From Alphaproteobacteria bacterium (GTDB taxonomy: Bacteria > Pseudomonadota > Alphaproteobacteria > CALKHQ01): a stretch of 64,000 bases of DNA. Both the position numbers and the translations under genes were made by a program. The stretch is from contig JAWKYB010000005.1 of assembly GCA_041396705.1 (NCBI GenBank), positions 62,001 to 126,000 on the forward strand, in the 5' to 3' direction. Positions 37,854-46,475 of the stretch are shown one piece after another (position 1 is the first letter of the stretch; each line of letters opens with the position of its first letter). The notes below the pieces were generated by a model. It saw only the letters and a list, made by a program, of their open reading frames with translations. It was not told the origin of the DNA and made no database searches.

Positions 37854-38634
37854 CCCCGCCGCCCGACGCGGCCGTGCGCGCCCGCTGGGCCAGCGCCACC
37901 AGCGTCGCGCGCAAGGCGTCCGCCGAGGCCAGCGGCGCATCGAAGTCGAGCCGTTCCATCGCGTCGCCGCAGGCGAGGTCGAGGCCGTCGGGGTCCAGCG
38001 ACACCAGCCGCCACGGCCCGGCGGCGGCGCCGCACAGCGCGGTGGCATAGAGCGCGACGGCATCGGCATGGTCGGCGTTCATGTGCTCGACCGCGCCGGC
38101 CTCGGCCCTGGCGAGGGCGTCGATGTCGGGCATCGCCGACAGCAGGTCGGCGGCGGTCGGCGCGAACGCCTTGCCGAAGCCGCCATTCAGGCTGGCCCGC
38201 GCCGGTGCCAGCCGGAAGAAGGCGAAGTCGGCGAAGTCGACATAAAGCGCCGCTTTCGGATGGCGGGCGAGATAGCGGCGGCGCACCCGCTCGTGCTCCG
38301 GCGCGGCGCGATCGACCCGCGCGGCGGTGCCGATCAGCGTGACCCGCGGGTGCGCCAGGGGATCGCCCTTGCCCGGCTCGCCGAACAGCAGCGCGCAGCG
38401 CCCGTCCGCCAGCAGGGCCGGCGTATGGCCGGACAGGGCGGAGATCAGCAGAGTCGGGGCGCCGTCGATGTCGGTTGCGGTCGCGACCCGGCTGGCCAGC
38501 GGGTGGCCGCTGTCCGGCTCGCTGACCGCCAGGGCGGCGTGGCGGGCGGCGCGGACCAGCCGCCGGACGAGTGCGCGGGCGGCGGCGTCGACCGGCTGCA
38601 GCACCGGCTTGCCGCCGGCAGCCTCCGCTGGCAT
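37732..38634 (-). CDS. HugZ family heme-utilisation / pyridoxamine 5'-phosphate oxidase-fold protein
   Basis: This 300-residue split-barrel FMN/heme-type protein has an N-terminal helical stretch, then ALVRRLVRAARHAALAVSEPDSGHPLASRVATATDIDGAPTLLIS, the usual opening of pyridoxamine oxidase-like folds. Later YLARHPKAALYVDFADFAFFRL follows, and the HugZ-type C-terminal EHMNADHADAVALYATAL (heme-linked His). The last 35 residues (PSGAGTTADGPTRRRR and on) extend past the usual end and overlap the convergent small membrane gene. The DsbD-like gene ends five bases upstream of its start, so they may share a transcript. Confidence 0.85.
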   Translation of the reverse strand: MPAEAAGGKPVLQPVDAAARALVRRLVRAARHAALAVSEPDSGHPLASRVATATDIDGAPTLLISALSGHTPALLADGRCALLFGEPGKGDPLAHPRVTLIGTAARVDRAAPEHERVRRRYLARHPKAALYVDFADFAFFRLAPARASLNGGFGKAFAPTAADLLSAMPDIDALARAEAGAVEHMNADHADAVALYATALCGAAAGPWRLVSLDPDGLDLACGDAMERLDFDAPLASADALRATLVALAQRARTAASGGGVRPSGAGTTADGPTRRRRPWPRCLPGSRTAGTRSATRTGS

Positions 38635-38639
38635 CGCGC

Positions 38640-40829
38640 TCAGCGCTCGGCGAGGGTCGCGCCGCTCGCACCGGCGGCGGCGTTGATCGCGTCGATCACC
38701 GCGCCTTCGGTCAGCAGTTCGGGCAGCGCGATGCCTTGCGGGGCCGCGGGTCCATAGACCGCGTTGAACGGAATGCCGTAGCGGCCGAAGCTGGCGAGAT
38801 AGTCGGCGATCGCCGGATCCGGGTTGGTCCAGTCGGCCAGCATTGCGATCACGCCGCCGTCGCGGCCGAGCAGGCTGCGGATCGGCTCCTGATCCAGCAC
38901 CGTCGTCTTGTTGTAGATGCAGGTCAGGCACCAGTCGGCGGTAACATCGACGAAGACGACGCGGCCCTCCACCACCCAGCCGGAGATCGAGGAACGGTCG
39001 AAGCTGCGCCAGGCGATGCCGCCGGCCTCGGGCGCCTCGCGCACCGCCTGCGGCGCGATCGCGGCCGAGCCGACCGTGGCCAGCGCCAGCACGCCCGCCG
39101 CATAGCCGGCCAACCGGCCGATGCGCGCCTCCGGCAGGTGGCGGCGAACCAGGAACACGGCGCCGATCAGCAGGACCAGCGCCGCGGCGCCGCCGGCTGC
39201 CTCCCAGCCGATCTGGCCGGCCAGGACGGTCACCAGCCACACGGCGGTCGCGGCGAGCGCGAGGCCGAGGACGCGGGTCAGCCAGACCATCCAGCGCCCC
39301 GGCCGGGGCAGCCGCGTCGCCACCGCCGGCACCAGCGCGATCAGCAGATAGGGCAAGGCGAGGCCGACGCCCATCGCCAGGAAGATCGCCAGGATCTCGC
39401 CGGGACCGCGGGCCAGCGCAAAGCCGAGCGCGGTGCCGACGAACGGCGCGGTGCACGGCGTTGCCAGCAGGGTGGCGAAGGCGCCGGTGAGGAAATGGCT
39501 GCGCAGGCTCTTCGACGGCCCCGGCCCGCCCGCGCCGGCGGCCAGGTCGGACACCGTCCCGGGCAGCCTGATCTCGAACAGGCCGAGCAGGCTGTAGGCG
39601 AACAGCGCGACGATCACCAGCATCACCGCCAGGAACACCGGCTGTTGGAACTGCATGCCCCAGCCGACGGCGACGCCCGCGGTGCGCAGGCCGATCGCGG
39701 CCGCGGCCAGCACCATGAACGAGACCAGGATGCCGGCCGCCGAGGCCAGGAAGCTGCGCCGCACCTCGCGCCGGTCGCCGCCGCCGTGGCTGACGACCGA
39801 CAGCACCTTCAGCGACAGCACCGGCAGCACGCAGGGCATCAGGTTGAGGATCAGCCCGCCGAGCACGGCGACGGCGAGAATGCCGACGAAGGCGGCGAAG
39901 TCGACCGGCGCCGGCGCCGCCGGCGTATCCGTCGCCGGGGGCGGTGCCGTCACCGCCGCGTCAGCGCGCGCCGGATCGAACGTCGCAGGCACCAGCGAAG
40001 TTTCCATCGCCCGCGCGTCGGCGACCACCGTCAGCGTCAGCGGCTCGTCGGCCAGGGTCGCGACATCGGCCCCCCAGGCCTGCACCGGGACGGCGAAGGT
40101 GGCGCTGAGGCCGTCGGCGGCCAGCGCGGGTTGCGGCCGGTCGAACACGAAGGTCGGTCCCGCCTCGACGAACAGGTCCACCGCGGTCATCGGCACCGTC
40201 GCCGCCACGGTGACCGTCAGGCTGCCGTCCTGGCCGCTGCCGCCGGTGGCGACGCCGGCGATGGCAAGGCCGGCCTGCGGCGGCGCCAGCGGCACCAGCG
40301 CCTCGAAGCGGTCGATGTCGTAGGTGAAGTCGGTGGCGCCGCCGCCCCCCGGCGGCAGGCTGAGCGACAGCGATGCCCGGTCCGGGATGCAGATTTCCGC
40401 GCAGATCAGGAAAGCGACGTCGGCCTTGAGGTCCAGCGGCGCGGCCGGGTCGGCCGCCGTCACCCGGACCGGGAAGATCACATGGTCGGAATAGGCCAGG
40501 GTCTGGATGCCGAGCAGCTCGTATCGCGTCGGCCGCGGCCAGCGAAACGCGGTATCGGCCAGATTGGCCGATGCCGCCCAGTCGACACCGGGCGGCAGAC
40601 CGGCGTCGCCGGGCGAGCGCCAGTAGATGTGCCAGCCCTCGTCGAGGCGGAACTCGAGCCCGACCGTCGCCCGGCCCTCGGCGTCCAGGCCGGTCGAGGC
40701 CGGCAGCAGGCGCAGCTGGGCGTGCTGGGTGGCGACCGGCGCGACCTCCTGCGCGACGCTCGCAAAGGCGCCGGCGGCGACAAGGCCGAGGGCAGCGCCG
40801 AGGGCGCCGATCACGGAACGGATTCGCAT
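38640..40829 (-). CDS. DsbD/ScsB-type thiol:disulfide interchange protein
   Basis: This 729-residue inner-membrane reductant carrier brings cytosolic electrons to periplasmic proteins. It has a signal peptide (MRIRSVIGALGAALGLVAAG). The periplasmic N-terminal part contains the redox pair Cys143 and Cys147 in FLICAEICIPD. The membrane core of about eight helices has conserved cysteines in NLMPCVLPVLSLKVL and LLATPCTAPFVG. A C-terminal thioredoxin-like domain carries CLTC in DVTADWCLTCIYNKT (near residue 633). The long N-terminal region and the CxxxC fit the ScsB/DsbD family better than classical E. coli DsbD. It lies five bases before hugZ. Confidence 0.93.
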   Translation of the reverse strand: MRIRSVIGALGAALGLVAAGAFASVAQEVAPVATQHAQLRLLPASTGLDAEGRATVGLEFRLDEGWHIYWRSPGDAGLPPGVDWAASANLADTAFRWPRPTRYELLGIQTLAYSDHVIFPVRVTAADPAAPLDLKADVAFLICAEICIPDRASLSLSLPPGGGGATDFTYDIDRFEALVPLAPPQAGLAIAGVATGGSGQDGSLTVTVAATVPMTAVDLFVEAGPTFVFDRPQPALAADGLSATFAVPVQAWGADVATLADEPLTLTVVADARAMETSLVPATFDPARADAAVTAPPPATDTPAAPAPVDFAAFVGILAVAVLGGLILNLMPCVLPVLSLKVLSVVSHGGGDRREVRRSFLASAAGILVSFMVLAAAAIGLRTAGVAVGWGMQFQQPVFLAVMLVIVALFAYSLLGLFEIRLPGTVSDLAAGAGGPGPSKSLRSHFLTGAFATLLATPCTAPFVGTALGFALARGPGEILAIFLAMGVGLALPYLLIALVPAVATRLPRPGRWMVWLTRVLGLALAATAVWLVTVLAGQIGWEAAGGAAALVLLIGAVFLVRRHLPEARIGRLAGYAAGVLALATVGSAAIAPQAVREAPEAGGIAWRSFDRSSISGWVVEGRVVFVDVTADWCLTCIYNKTTVLDQEPIRSLLGRDGGVIAMLADWTNPDPAIADYLASFGRYGIPFNAVYGPAAPQGIALPELLTEGAVIDAINAAAGASGATLAER

Positions 40830-41046
40830 GTGCCGTTACCTACACCCTCGGCGAAACCGCCACAATTTTGCCGCACCCGCCGCGACACTGCGGACAATAT
40901 AGTGGGCGAAAGCCGCGATCCCTGTCACAATGACGTGCAGCTTGGCGGCAGTCACGATCGCGGGATCGCAGTTGATGTGATTGGCGCCGCCGGCACGTCG
41001 GCTTATGTGGGGATGAGCAACCAGGGTGGCTATCCAGGCCGTGAAC
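40830..41046. promoter_or_regulatory. Divergent promoter region between dsbD-like and yqgE
   Basis: This stretch of about 215 bases holds no gene. It has an A/T-rich patch (40896-40903) and two inverted repeats: GCGATCCC (40915-40922) with GGGATCGC (40962-40969), and GTCA-CAA-TGAC (40924-40934). The divergent genes on each side need promoters here. No exact hexamers can be fixed. Confidence 0.35.
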
Positions 41047-41637
41047 ATGGGTCATACGGGACGCAGCATCGACCTCTCCGCGAGCGAGAGCCTGGCGGGG
41101 CAGCTGCTGATCGCCATGCCGCAGATGATGGACGAGCGCTTCGAGCGCACGGTGATCTACATGTGCGTCCACAACGGCGAAGGCGCCATGGGTCTGGTGG
41201 TCAACAAGCTGATCGACACCCTGTCCTTCGCCGACATGCTGAGCCAGCTGAAGATCGAGCCGGGACCGGCCTCCGACGACATGCCGGTGCATTTCGGCGG
41301 CCCGGTCGAGTCCGGCCGCGGCTTCGTTCTGCATACCGACGACTACGAGCACGAGGGCACGCTGCACGTCGACGACGGCCTGTCGCTGACGTCGACCGTC
41401 GACGTGCTGAAGGCGATCAGCGACGGCCGCGGACCGCGGCGCAGCATGCTGGCGCTCGGCTATGCCGGCTGGGGCCCGGGACAGCTGGAAAGCGAGATCC
41501 GCGCCAACGGCTGGCTGCACGTGCCGGCCGACGAGAACCTGCTGTTCGATCCGAATTGCGAGGACAAGTGGACCCTGGCGGTGGCCAAGCTGGGCATCGA
41601 GCCGGCCACCTTCTCCGGCGAGGCCGGTCGCGCCTGA
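41047..41637 (+). CDS. YqgE/AlgH family protein (DUF179)
   Basis: This protein is 196 residues long from ATG 41047. YqgE proteins are widespread and poorly understood; AlgH in Pseudomonas was linked to alginate regulation. The core SLAGQLLIAMPQMMDERFERTVIYMCVHN is diagnostic, followed by GAMGLVVNKLIDTL, PVHFGGPVESGRGFVLHT and LGYAGWGPGQLESEI. An alternative GTG start at 41026 would add seven residues, and the Shine-Dalgarno choice is unclear. It stands alone, divergent from the DsbD-like gene, and converges on the GNAT gene. Confidence 0.94.
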   Translation: MGHTGRSIDLSASESLAGQLLIAMPQMMDERFERTVIYMCVHNGEGAMGLVVNKLIDTLSFADMLSQLKIEPGPASDDMPVHFGGPVESGRGFVLHTDDYEHEGTLHVDDGLSLTSTVDVLKAISDGRGPRRSMLALGYAGWGPGQLESEIRANGWLHVPADENLLFDPNCEDKWTLAVAKLGIEPATFSGEAGRA

Positions 41638-41699
41638 CCTCCCGCGCCGGCGCGTCGCGCAGGCTTCCTCCTTCGACCTGACGGCGGCGACGCGGCCGC

Positions 41700-42383
41700 T
41701 CAGTTGGCGTGGCGGGCTGCCGAGGCCGGCTGGATCAGCTTGCCGGCATCCGGCGCGCGCAGCGCCTGCTCGTGTCGGGCCGCCACCCGCAACCGCCAGC
41801 TGTCCAGCACCAGCCCGAACAGCAGATGGTCGTGCCAGACGCCGTTGATGCGCAGATAGCCGTCGGCGCGGCCTTCCTCGACGAAGCCGCACTTCGCCAG
41901 CAGCCGCTGGCTGGGAATGTTGGACGGCAGGCAGGCCGCCTCCAGCCGGTGCAGCCGCAGCTGCTGGGCGGCATAGCCGATCAGGCAGTAGAGCGCCTCG
42001 GTCATGTAGCCCTGGCGGGCATAAGGCGCGCCGATCCAGTAGCCCAGCGTGCCGGCCTGGGCGACGCCGCGGCGGATGTTGCTGAGGGTGACGCCGCCGA
42101 GCAGCGCCTGGTCGCTGCGCCGGAACAGCACCAGGCTGTAGCCGAGGTCCTGGCGGATCTCGTAGTTGTTGCGGCGCACCCGCACCCGGAAGGCGCTGCG
42201 CGACAGCGCGTTGCGCGGCCAGGTCGGCTCCCACGGCGTCAGGAACTCGCGACTCTGCCGGCGCACCTCGGCCCAGGCCGGATAGTCGGCCATGCGCAGC
42301 GGCCGCAGCACCACACGGCCGGCGTCGAGGGCGATCGCCGGGCTGCGGTTGAGCATCATGTCGACCCAGTCGCCGGGACCCAT
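41700..42383 (-). CDS. GNAT family N-acetyltransferase (RimJ/RimL type)
   Basis: This protein is 227 residues long from ATG 42383. RimJ-like enzymes acetylate protein N-termini, classically ribosomal proteins. The GNAT fold shows VVLRPLRMADYPAWAEVRRQSREFL, GYSLVLFRRSDQALLGGVTLSN, GYWIGAPYARQGYMTEAL (acetyl-CoA pyrophosphate loop, Q/RxxGYxTEA) and LEAACLPSNIPSQRLLAKCGFVEEG. The gene follows the M16 peptidase by 22 bp on the same strand. Alternative starts exist at MMLNRS (nine codons later) and at 42437. The substrate is not predictable. Confidence 0.85.
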   Translation of the reverse strand: MGPGDWVDMMLNRSPAIALDAGRVVLRPLRMADYPAWAEVRRQSREFLTPWEPTWPRNALSRSAFRVRVRRNNYEIRQDLGYSLVLFRRSDQALLGGVTLSNIRRGVAQAGTLGYWIGAPYARQGYMTEALYCLIGYAAQQLRLHRLEAACLPSNIPSQRLLAKCGFVEEGRADGYLRINGVWHDHLLFGLVLDSWRLRVAARHEQALRAPDAGKLIQPASAARHAN

Positions 42384-42405
42384 CGCGCCAAGGCCCGCCC
42401 GCCGC

Positions 42406-43677
42406 CTAGGCCGCCCGCCGCGCGAAGCGCTCGGCATGTTCGGCGCCGCCGCCGGGGCCGATCATCGCCACCGTCGGCACTGCCGCGTTGACCGCTTCGG
42501 CCACCGCCAGCACCGCCGCGCGGTCGACCGCGTCGATCTTGGCCACCACCTCCTCGACCGGCAGCGGATGGCCGAACACCATGATCTGCTGCGCCAGCTG
42601 CTCGCAGCGGGCCGATGTGCTCTCCAGCGACATCAGGATGCTGGACTTCAGCTGCGCGCGCGCCCGCGCGATCTCCGCATCGTCGAGATCGCGCACCACC
42701 TTGACCAGCTCCTCGCCGATCACCGAGAAGCACTCGTCGGCGTCGTCCGGGCTGGTGCCGGCGTAGATGGCGAACAGCCCGTTGTCCGAGAAGGACTGGG
42801 TGAAGGCGTAGATCGAGTAGACCAGCCCGCGCTTCTCGCGCACCTCCTGGAACAGCCGCGAGGACATGCCGCCGCCCAGCAGCGTGGCATAGACCGAGGT
42901 GGCGTAGATGCGTGGGTCGGCAAAGGCGGCGCCGGGATAGCCGATCACCAGATGCGCCTGCTCCAGCTCGCGCACCTCGTTGTAGAAGCCGCCGACATAG
43001 GTGGCCGCCTCGGGCGTCGCCGCGGCCGCGGTGCCGCTACCGGACCGGGCCCGCTCCGCCACCCGGCGAGCCACCTCCTCGACCACGCGGTCGTGCTCCA
43101 GGTTGCCGGCGGCAGCGAACACGCAGTGCGCCGGCCGGTAGTGCCGGTCGCGGAACTCCGCCAGCGCGGCGCGCGAGATGGTCGAAACCGTTTGCGGCGT
43201 GCCCAGCACCGGCCGGCCGATGCCCTGGTGCGGGAAGGCGGCCGCCTGGACGTGGTCGAAGATGATGTCGTCGGGCGTGTCGTGGGCCTGGCCGATCTCC
43301 TGGAGGATCACCGTGCGCTCGCGCTCCAGCTCCTCGGGGTCGAGTGCGGCGGCGAAGACCAGGTCGGTGGTCACGTCGACGGCCAGCGCGACATCGTCCT
43401 TCAGCACCTTGGCGTAGTAGGCGGTCTGCTCGCGGCCGGTATAGGCGTTGACGTGGCCGCCGACGTCCTCGACCTCGGTGGCGATGTCCTGCGCCGAGCG
43501 GGTGGCGGTGCCCTTGAACACCATGTGCTCGAGCATGTGCGCGATGCCGCCCTGGGCCTCGGTCTCAATGCGGGCGCCGACGTCGATCCACAGCCCCAAC
43601 GATGCGGTCTCCACTGCCGGGTTGCGCTCGGTGACGACGCGCAGGCCGCTTTCCAGCGTGGTGACCTGGACGCTCAT
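42406..43677 (-). CDS. M16 family zinc metallopeptidase (mitochondrial processing peptidase-like)
   Basis: This 423-residue pitrilysin/M16B peptidase has the inverted zinc motif HMLEH (His47, Glu50, His51) in GGIAHMLEHMVFKGT, with the third ligand Glu near residue 127 in LEREERTVILQEI-type sequence (here ERTVILQEIGQ). The second lobe has the conserved GGGMSSRLFQEVREKRGLVYSIYAF. Bacterial homologues act on small peptides or exported fragments. The ATG at 43677 overlaps the thrC stop (ATGA). Coupling to thrC is common in Rhodospirillales and related genomes. Confidence 0.95.
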   Translation of the reverse strand: MSVQVTTLESGLRVVTERNPAVETASLGLWIDVGARIETEAQGGIAHMLEHMVFKGTATRSAQDIATEVEDVGGHVNAYTGREQTAYYAKVLKDDVALAVDVTTDLVFAAALDPEELERERTVILQEIGQAHDTPDDIIFDHVQAAAFPHQGIGRPVLGTPQTVSTISRAALAEFRDRHYRPAHCVFAAAGNLEHDRVVEEVARRVAERARSGSGTAAAATPEAATYVGGFYNEVRELEQAHLVIGYPGAAFADPRIYATSVYATLLGGGMSSRLFQEVREKRGLVYSIYAFTQSFSDNGLFAIYAGTSPDDADECFSVIGEELVKVVRDLDDAEIARARAQLKSSILMSLESTSARCEQLAQQIMVFGHPLPVEEVVAKIDAVDRAAVLAVAEAVNAAVPTVAMIGPGGGAEHAERFARRAA

Positions 43678-45071
43678 GCCGCACCGTCCAGCGCGACCGC
43701 GGCGCGGATGTGGCGCTGCACAGCGGCCAGGTCGTTGGGCAGCACCGCATAGTGTTCCGGCCGGTCGTAGAGGTCGGCGAGGAAGGGCGGCAGCGCCGGC
43801 CGCACGCCGGTCGCCCGCTCCACCGCATCCGGGAACTTGGCCGGGTGCGCCGTGCCGGCGACTACCACCGGGCCGTCGACCGCGTCGCGATGCTGCCAGG
43901 CGGCGGCAATGCCGACCGCGGTGTGCGGGTCGACCAGCTCGCCGGTCTCGCGATAGACCCGGCGCATGGTCTCGATGGTCGCGGCATCGTCGAACCGCGC
44001 GCCGGCGAACAGCGCGCTGACCCCGGCAAAGGCCGCGGCCGGCATCTCGAAGGCGCCGCTGGCGCGGAAGCCCCGCATCAGCCCGGCGACGGCGGCGCCG
44101 TCGCGATCGAGCATGTCGAACAGCAGCCGTTCGAAGTTGCTCGAAACCTGGATGTCCATGCTCGGCGACAGGGTCGGCGCGACGTCCTCCATCGCCATGC
44201 GGCCGCTGTCGAGGAAGCGGGCCAGGATGTCGTTGCGGTTGGAACCGACGATCAGGCGGCCGATCGGCAGCCCCATCCGGCCGGCGGCATAGGCGGCCAG
44301 CACGTTGCCGAAATTGCCGGTCGGTACCGCGAACGAGACCGGCCGGCCCGGCCGGCCCAGGGCGAGCCCGGCCCGGACGTAGTAGACGATCTGCGCCGCC
44401 ACCCGCGCCCAGTTGATCGAGTTGACCGCCGACAGGCGCATCTCGCTGCGGAAGGCGGCGTCGCCGAACATCGCCTTGACCAGGTCCTGGCAGTCGTCGA
44501 ACGTGCCCTCGACGGCGACGTTGTGGACGTTGGGCGCATCCACCGTGGTCATCTGCCGTCGCTGCACCTCCGAGGTGCGGCCGCGCGGATGCAGGATGAA
44601 GATGTCGATCGCCTTGCGCCCGCGGCAGGCCTCGATCGCGGCGGACCCGGTATCGCCCGAGGTGGCGCCGACGATGGTCACGCGCTCGCCGCGCGCGCTC
44701 AGCACCGCGTCGAACAGGTGGCCGAGCAACTGCAGCGCCACGTCCTTGAACGCCAGGGTCGGGCCGTGGAACAGCTCCATCAGCCACAGCCCGTCGCCGA
44801 TCTCGCGCAGCGGCGTCACTGCCGGATGGCGGAAGCCGGCATAGGCGCGGGCGATCAGCCCGGGCAGCGCCGCGGCCAGCGACCCTTCGCCGACATAGGG
44901 GCGCAGCACAGCCTCCGCCAGCGCATTGTACGGCTGCCCGGCCAGGCGATCGAAGTCCAGCCGCGGCCAGGTCTCGGGCACATAGAGGCCGCCGTCCGCG
45001 GCCAGGCCGGCCAGCAGCGTCTCCTCGAAACCCAGCGTCGGCGCCTGGCCGCGCGTGCTAACGTAGCGCAA
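43674..45071 (-). CDS. thrC: Threonine synthase
   Basis: This 465-residue PLP enzyme converts O-phosphohomoserine to threonine. The PLP Lys is Lys109 in HGPTLAFKDVALQ. The N-terminus RYVSTRGQAPTLGFEETLLAGLAADGGLYVPE is the classical long-form start. IVGATSGDTGSAAIEACRG gives the phosphate loop, and FGNVLAAYAAGRMGLPI is conserved. I chose TTG at 45071 because GGGAGGACA lies at suitable distance; no ATG or GTG begins near the conserved N-terminus. A hairpin lies in its leader. The gene couples to M16 downstream. Confidence 0.95.
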   Translation of the reverse strand: MRYVSTRGQAPTLGFEETLLAGLAADGGLYVPETWPRLDFDRLAGQPYNALAEAVLRPYVGEGSLAAALPGLIARAYAGFRHPAVTPLREIGDGLWLMELFHGPTLAFKDVALQLLGHLFDAVLSARGERVTIVGATSGDTGSAAIEACRGRKAIDIFILHPRGRTSEVQRRQMTTVDAPNVHNVAVEGTFDDCQDLVKAMFGDAAFRSEMRLSAVNSINWARVAAQIVYYVRAGLALGRPGRPVSFAVPTGNFGNVLAAYAAGRMGLPIGRLIVGSNRNDILARFLDSGRMAMEDVAPTLSPSMDIQVSSNFERLLFDMLDRDGAAVAGLMRGFRASGAFEMPAAAFAGVSALFAGARFDDAATIETMRRVYRETGELVDPHTAVGIAAAWQHRDAVDGPVVVAGTAHPAKFPDAVERATGVRPALPPFLADLYDRPEHYAVLPNDLAAVQRHIRAAVALDGAA

Positions 45072-45125
45072 TGGGCCTTGTCCTCCCGCAGACCGGTGGG
45101 CCGGCCTCGGCCTCTGCGGCGCCGC

Positions 45126-45151
45126 GCCCGCCGGCAAGCTAAGCGGCGGGC
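45126..45151 (-). promoter_or_regulatory. Hairpin in the thrC leader
   Basis: GCCCGCCG (45126-45133) and CGGCGGGC (45144-45151) are exact complements around a ten-base loop, about 55-80 bases before the thrC start on its strand. It could be an attenuator, an mRNA stabiliser or the terminator of the gene upstream. There is no leader peptide with Thr codons that I can see. Confidence 0.35.
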
Positions 45152-45212
45152 CGGGCGCGACGCAAGTTTTGTTACATCCCGCGCCCGCGGCGCAACCGCG
45201 GCGCCGGCGCCG

Positions 45213-46457
45213 TCACGACCGGCTGCCGTCGGCCCCGACCCGCACGATCCAGCCGAGGGTGTCGGCGCCCGGCGTCGCGGCGCCGGTGGCCAGCAGCGAA
45301 CCGTCGCTGGCCTCGACGACGCTCCAGACGAAGCCGCCGGGCAGATCGGTCAGCGGCTGCGCCCAGCGCACCGTGCCGTCGGGCTGCAGCCGCGCCAGGA
45401 TCGGCACCGGCTGGTCGCCGACGGTCTCGCCGCCCAGCAGGATGTCGCCGTTGTCGGCGACGTCGAGGGCGTAGAACCCGGCCTCGACCGCGGTCTGGCT
45501 CGTCTCCACCACCCGGCCGTCCGCGTCGAGCCAACCCAGAAGCGAGCTCTCGGCGAAGCCCTGCAGGTCGTGGCGCGAGGCGACATAGACGGCGCCGCCG
45601 TCCGGCGTCGCCGCGACCCAGTTGCCGTAGATGGTCACGCCGCTGCGCGGCAGCGACAGCAGCCCGCCGGTCAGCCATTGCCGCCAGGACACGCTGCCGT
45701 TTTCGTCGAACCGGGCGATCCAGCCGATCGACTTCTCGAAATACTCGTCGCTCGACGAGCCGATCGCGACGGTCGACCCGTCGGCAAGCACGGCCGAGAT
45801 GTATGCCGCCAGCGTGTGGTCGCGCTCGCGCGCGGCCTCGGTCGCCAGCCAGCGCAGGGCGAGATCGGCGCCGACGCGCGCCACCATCGCCTGGTCGGTC
45901 TCGGGCGTGACCGCCACCGTACCGGTCATCGCGAAGCCGCCGTCCGGCAACGCGGCGACGTGGGTCACGCTGCCGCCGGGATAGCCGAGTTCCGCCAGCG
46001 TGACCCGGGCGGTCACCGCGCCGGAGTCGTCGACGATGGCCAGGCCGCCGTCGCGCATGTCGACATACGGGTCGAGCGAAACCGCCACCAGCACGCCGCC
46101 GTCGTCCAGCGGCACCGGCCACCAGAACTGCGTCACGCGCCCGTCCAGCACGATCTCATGCCGGGCGGCGATGGCGCCGTCCCGGTCGACGCGCAGCAGG
46201 AGACCGGCTCCGGCCCCGGTCACTCCGTCCTCGGCATAGCCGGTGACCCAGTAGCCGCCGTCGGCGCGCTCGGCGATGCCGGTCATCTCGGTATAGCCGC
46301 CCGTCTCGCCGACGGTCAGCGTGAACGGCGCCAGCGCCACCGGGTCGCCGAACAGGCCCTTCTTGTCGTCGTCCTCGGCCCGCGCAGCGCTGCATGCCAG
46401 CGCGGCTGCGGCCAGGCCCAGGCCGACCGTGCGGCGCAGGCGTTCGGGTCGTGACAT
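45213..46457 (-). CDS. Secreted protein with beta-propeller-like repeats, function unknown
   Basis: This 414-residue protein has an N-terminal signal peptide (MSRPERLRRTVGLGLAAAAL, cleavage near ARAEDD). The rest is repeated strands of the form DGGYWVTGYAEDG, DGGVLVAVSLD, DGGFAMTGTVAV, DGSTVAIGSSS, DGGAVYVASRH, NGDILLGGETV and DGSLLATGAAT. That is the GG-and-turn periodicity of a beta-propeller such as those in hydrolytic or scaffold domains. No catalytic residues are recognisable. It lies between M32 peptidase and thrC on the same strand. It is probably periplasmic. I have no function to suggest. Confidence 0.7.
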   Translation of the reverse strand: MSRPERLRRTVGLGLAAAALACSAARAEDDDKKGLFGDPVALAPFTLTVGETGGYTEMTGIAERADGGYWVTGYAEDGVTGAGAGLLLRVDRDGAIAARHEIVLDGRVTQFWWPVPLDDGGVLVAVSLDPYVDMRDGGLAIVDDSGAVTARVTLAELGYPGGSVTHVAALPDGGFAMTGTVAVTPETDQAMVARVGADLALRWLATEAARERDHTLAAYISAVLADGSTVAIGSSSDEYFEKSIGWIARFDENGSVSWRQWLTGGLLSLPRSGVTIYGNWVAATPDGGAVYVASRHDLQGFAESSLLGWLDADGRVVETSQTAVEAGFYALDVADNGDILLGGETVGDQPVPILARLQPDGTVRWAQPLTDLPGGFVWSVVEASDGSLLATGAATPGADTLGWIVRVGADGSRS

Positions 46458-46475
46458 CGGTCTCGCCTCCCTCGT

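Noticed and set aside
38571..41681. A 1036-codon open frame on the plus strand opposite the DsbD-like gene
   Set aside because: The DsbD-like gene has signal peptide, membrane helices and both redox cysteine pairs, while this frame has only compositionally biased sequence.
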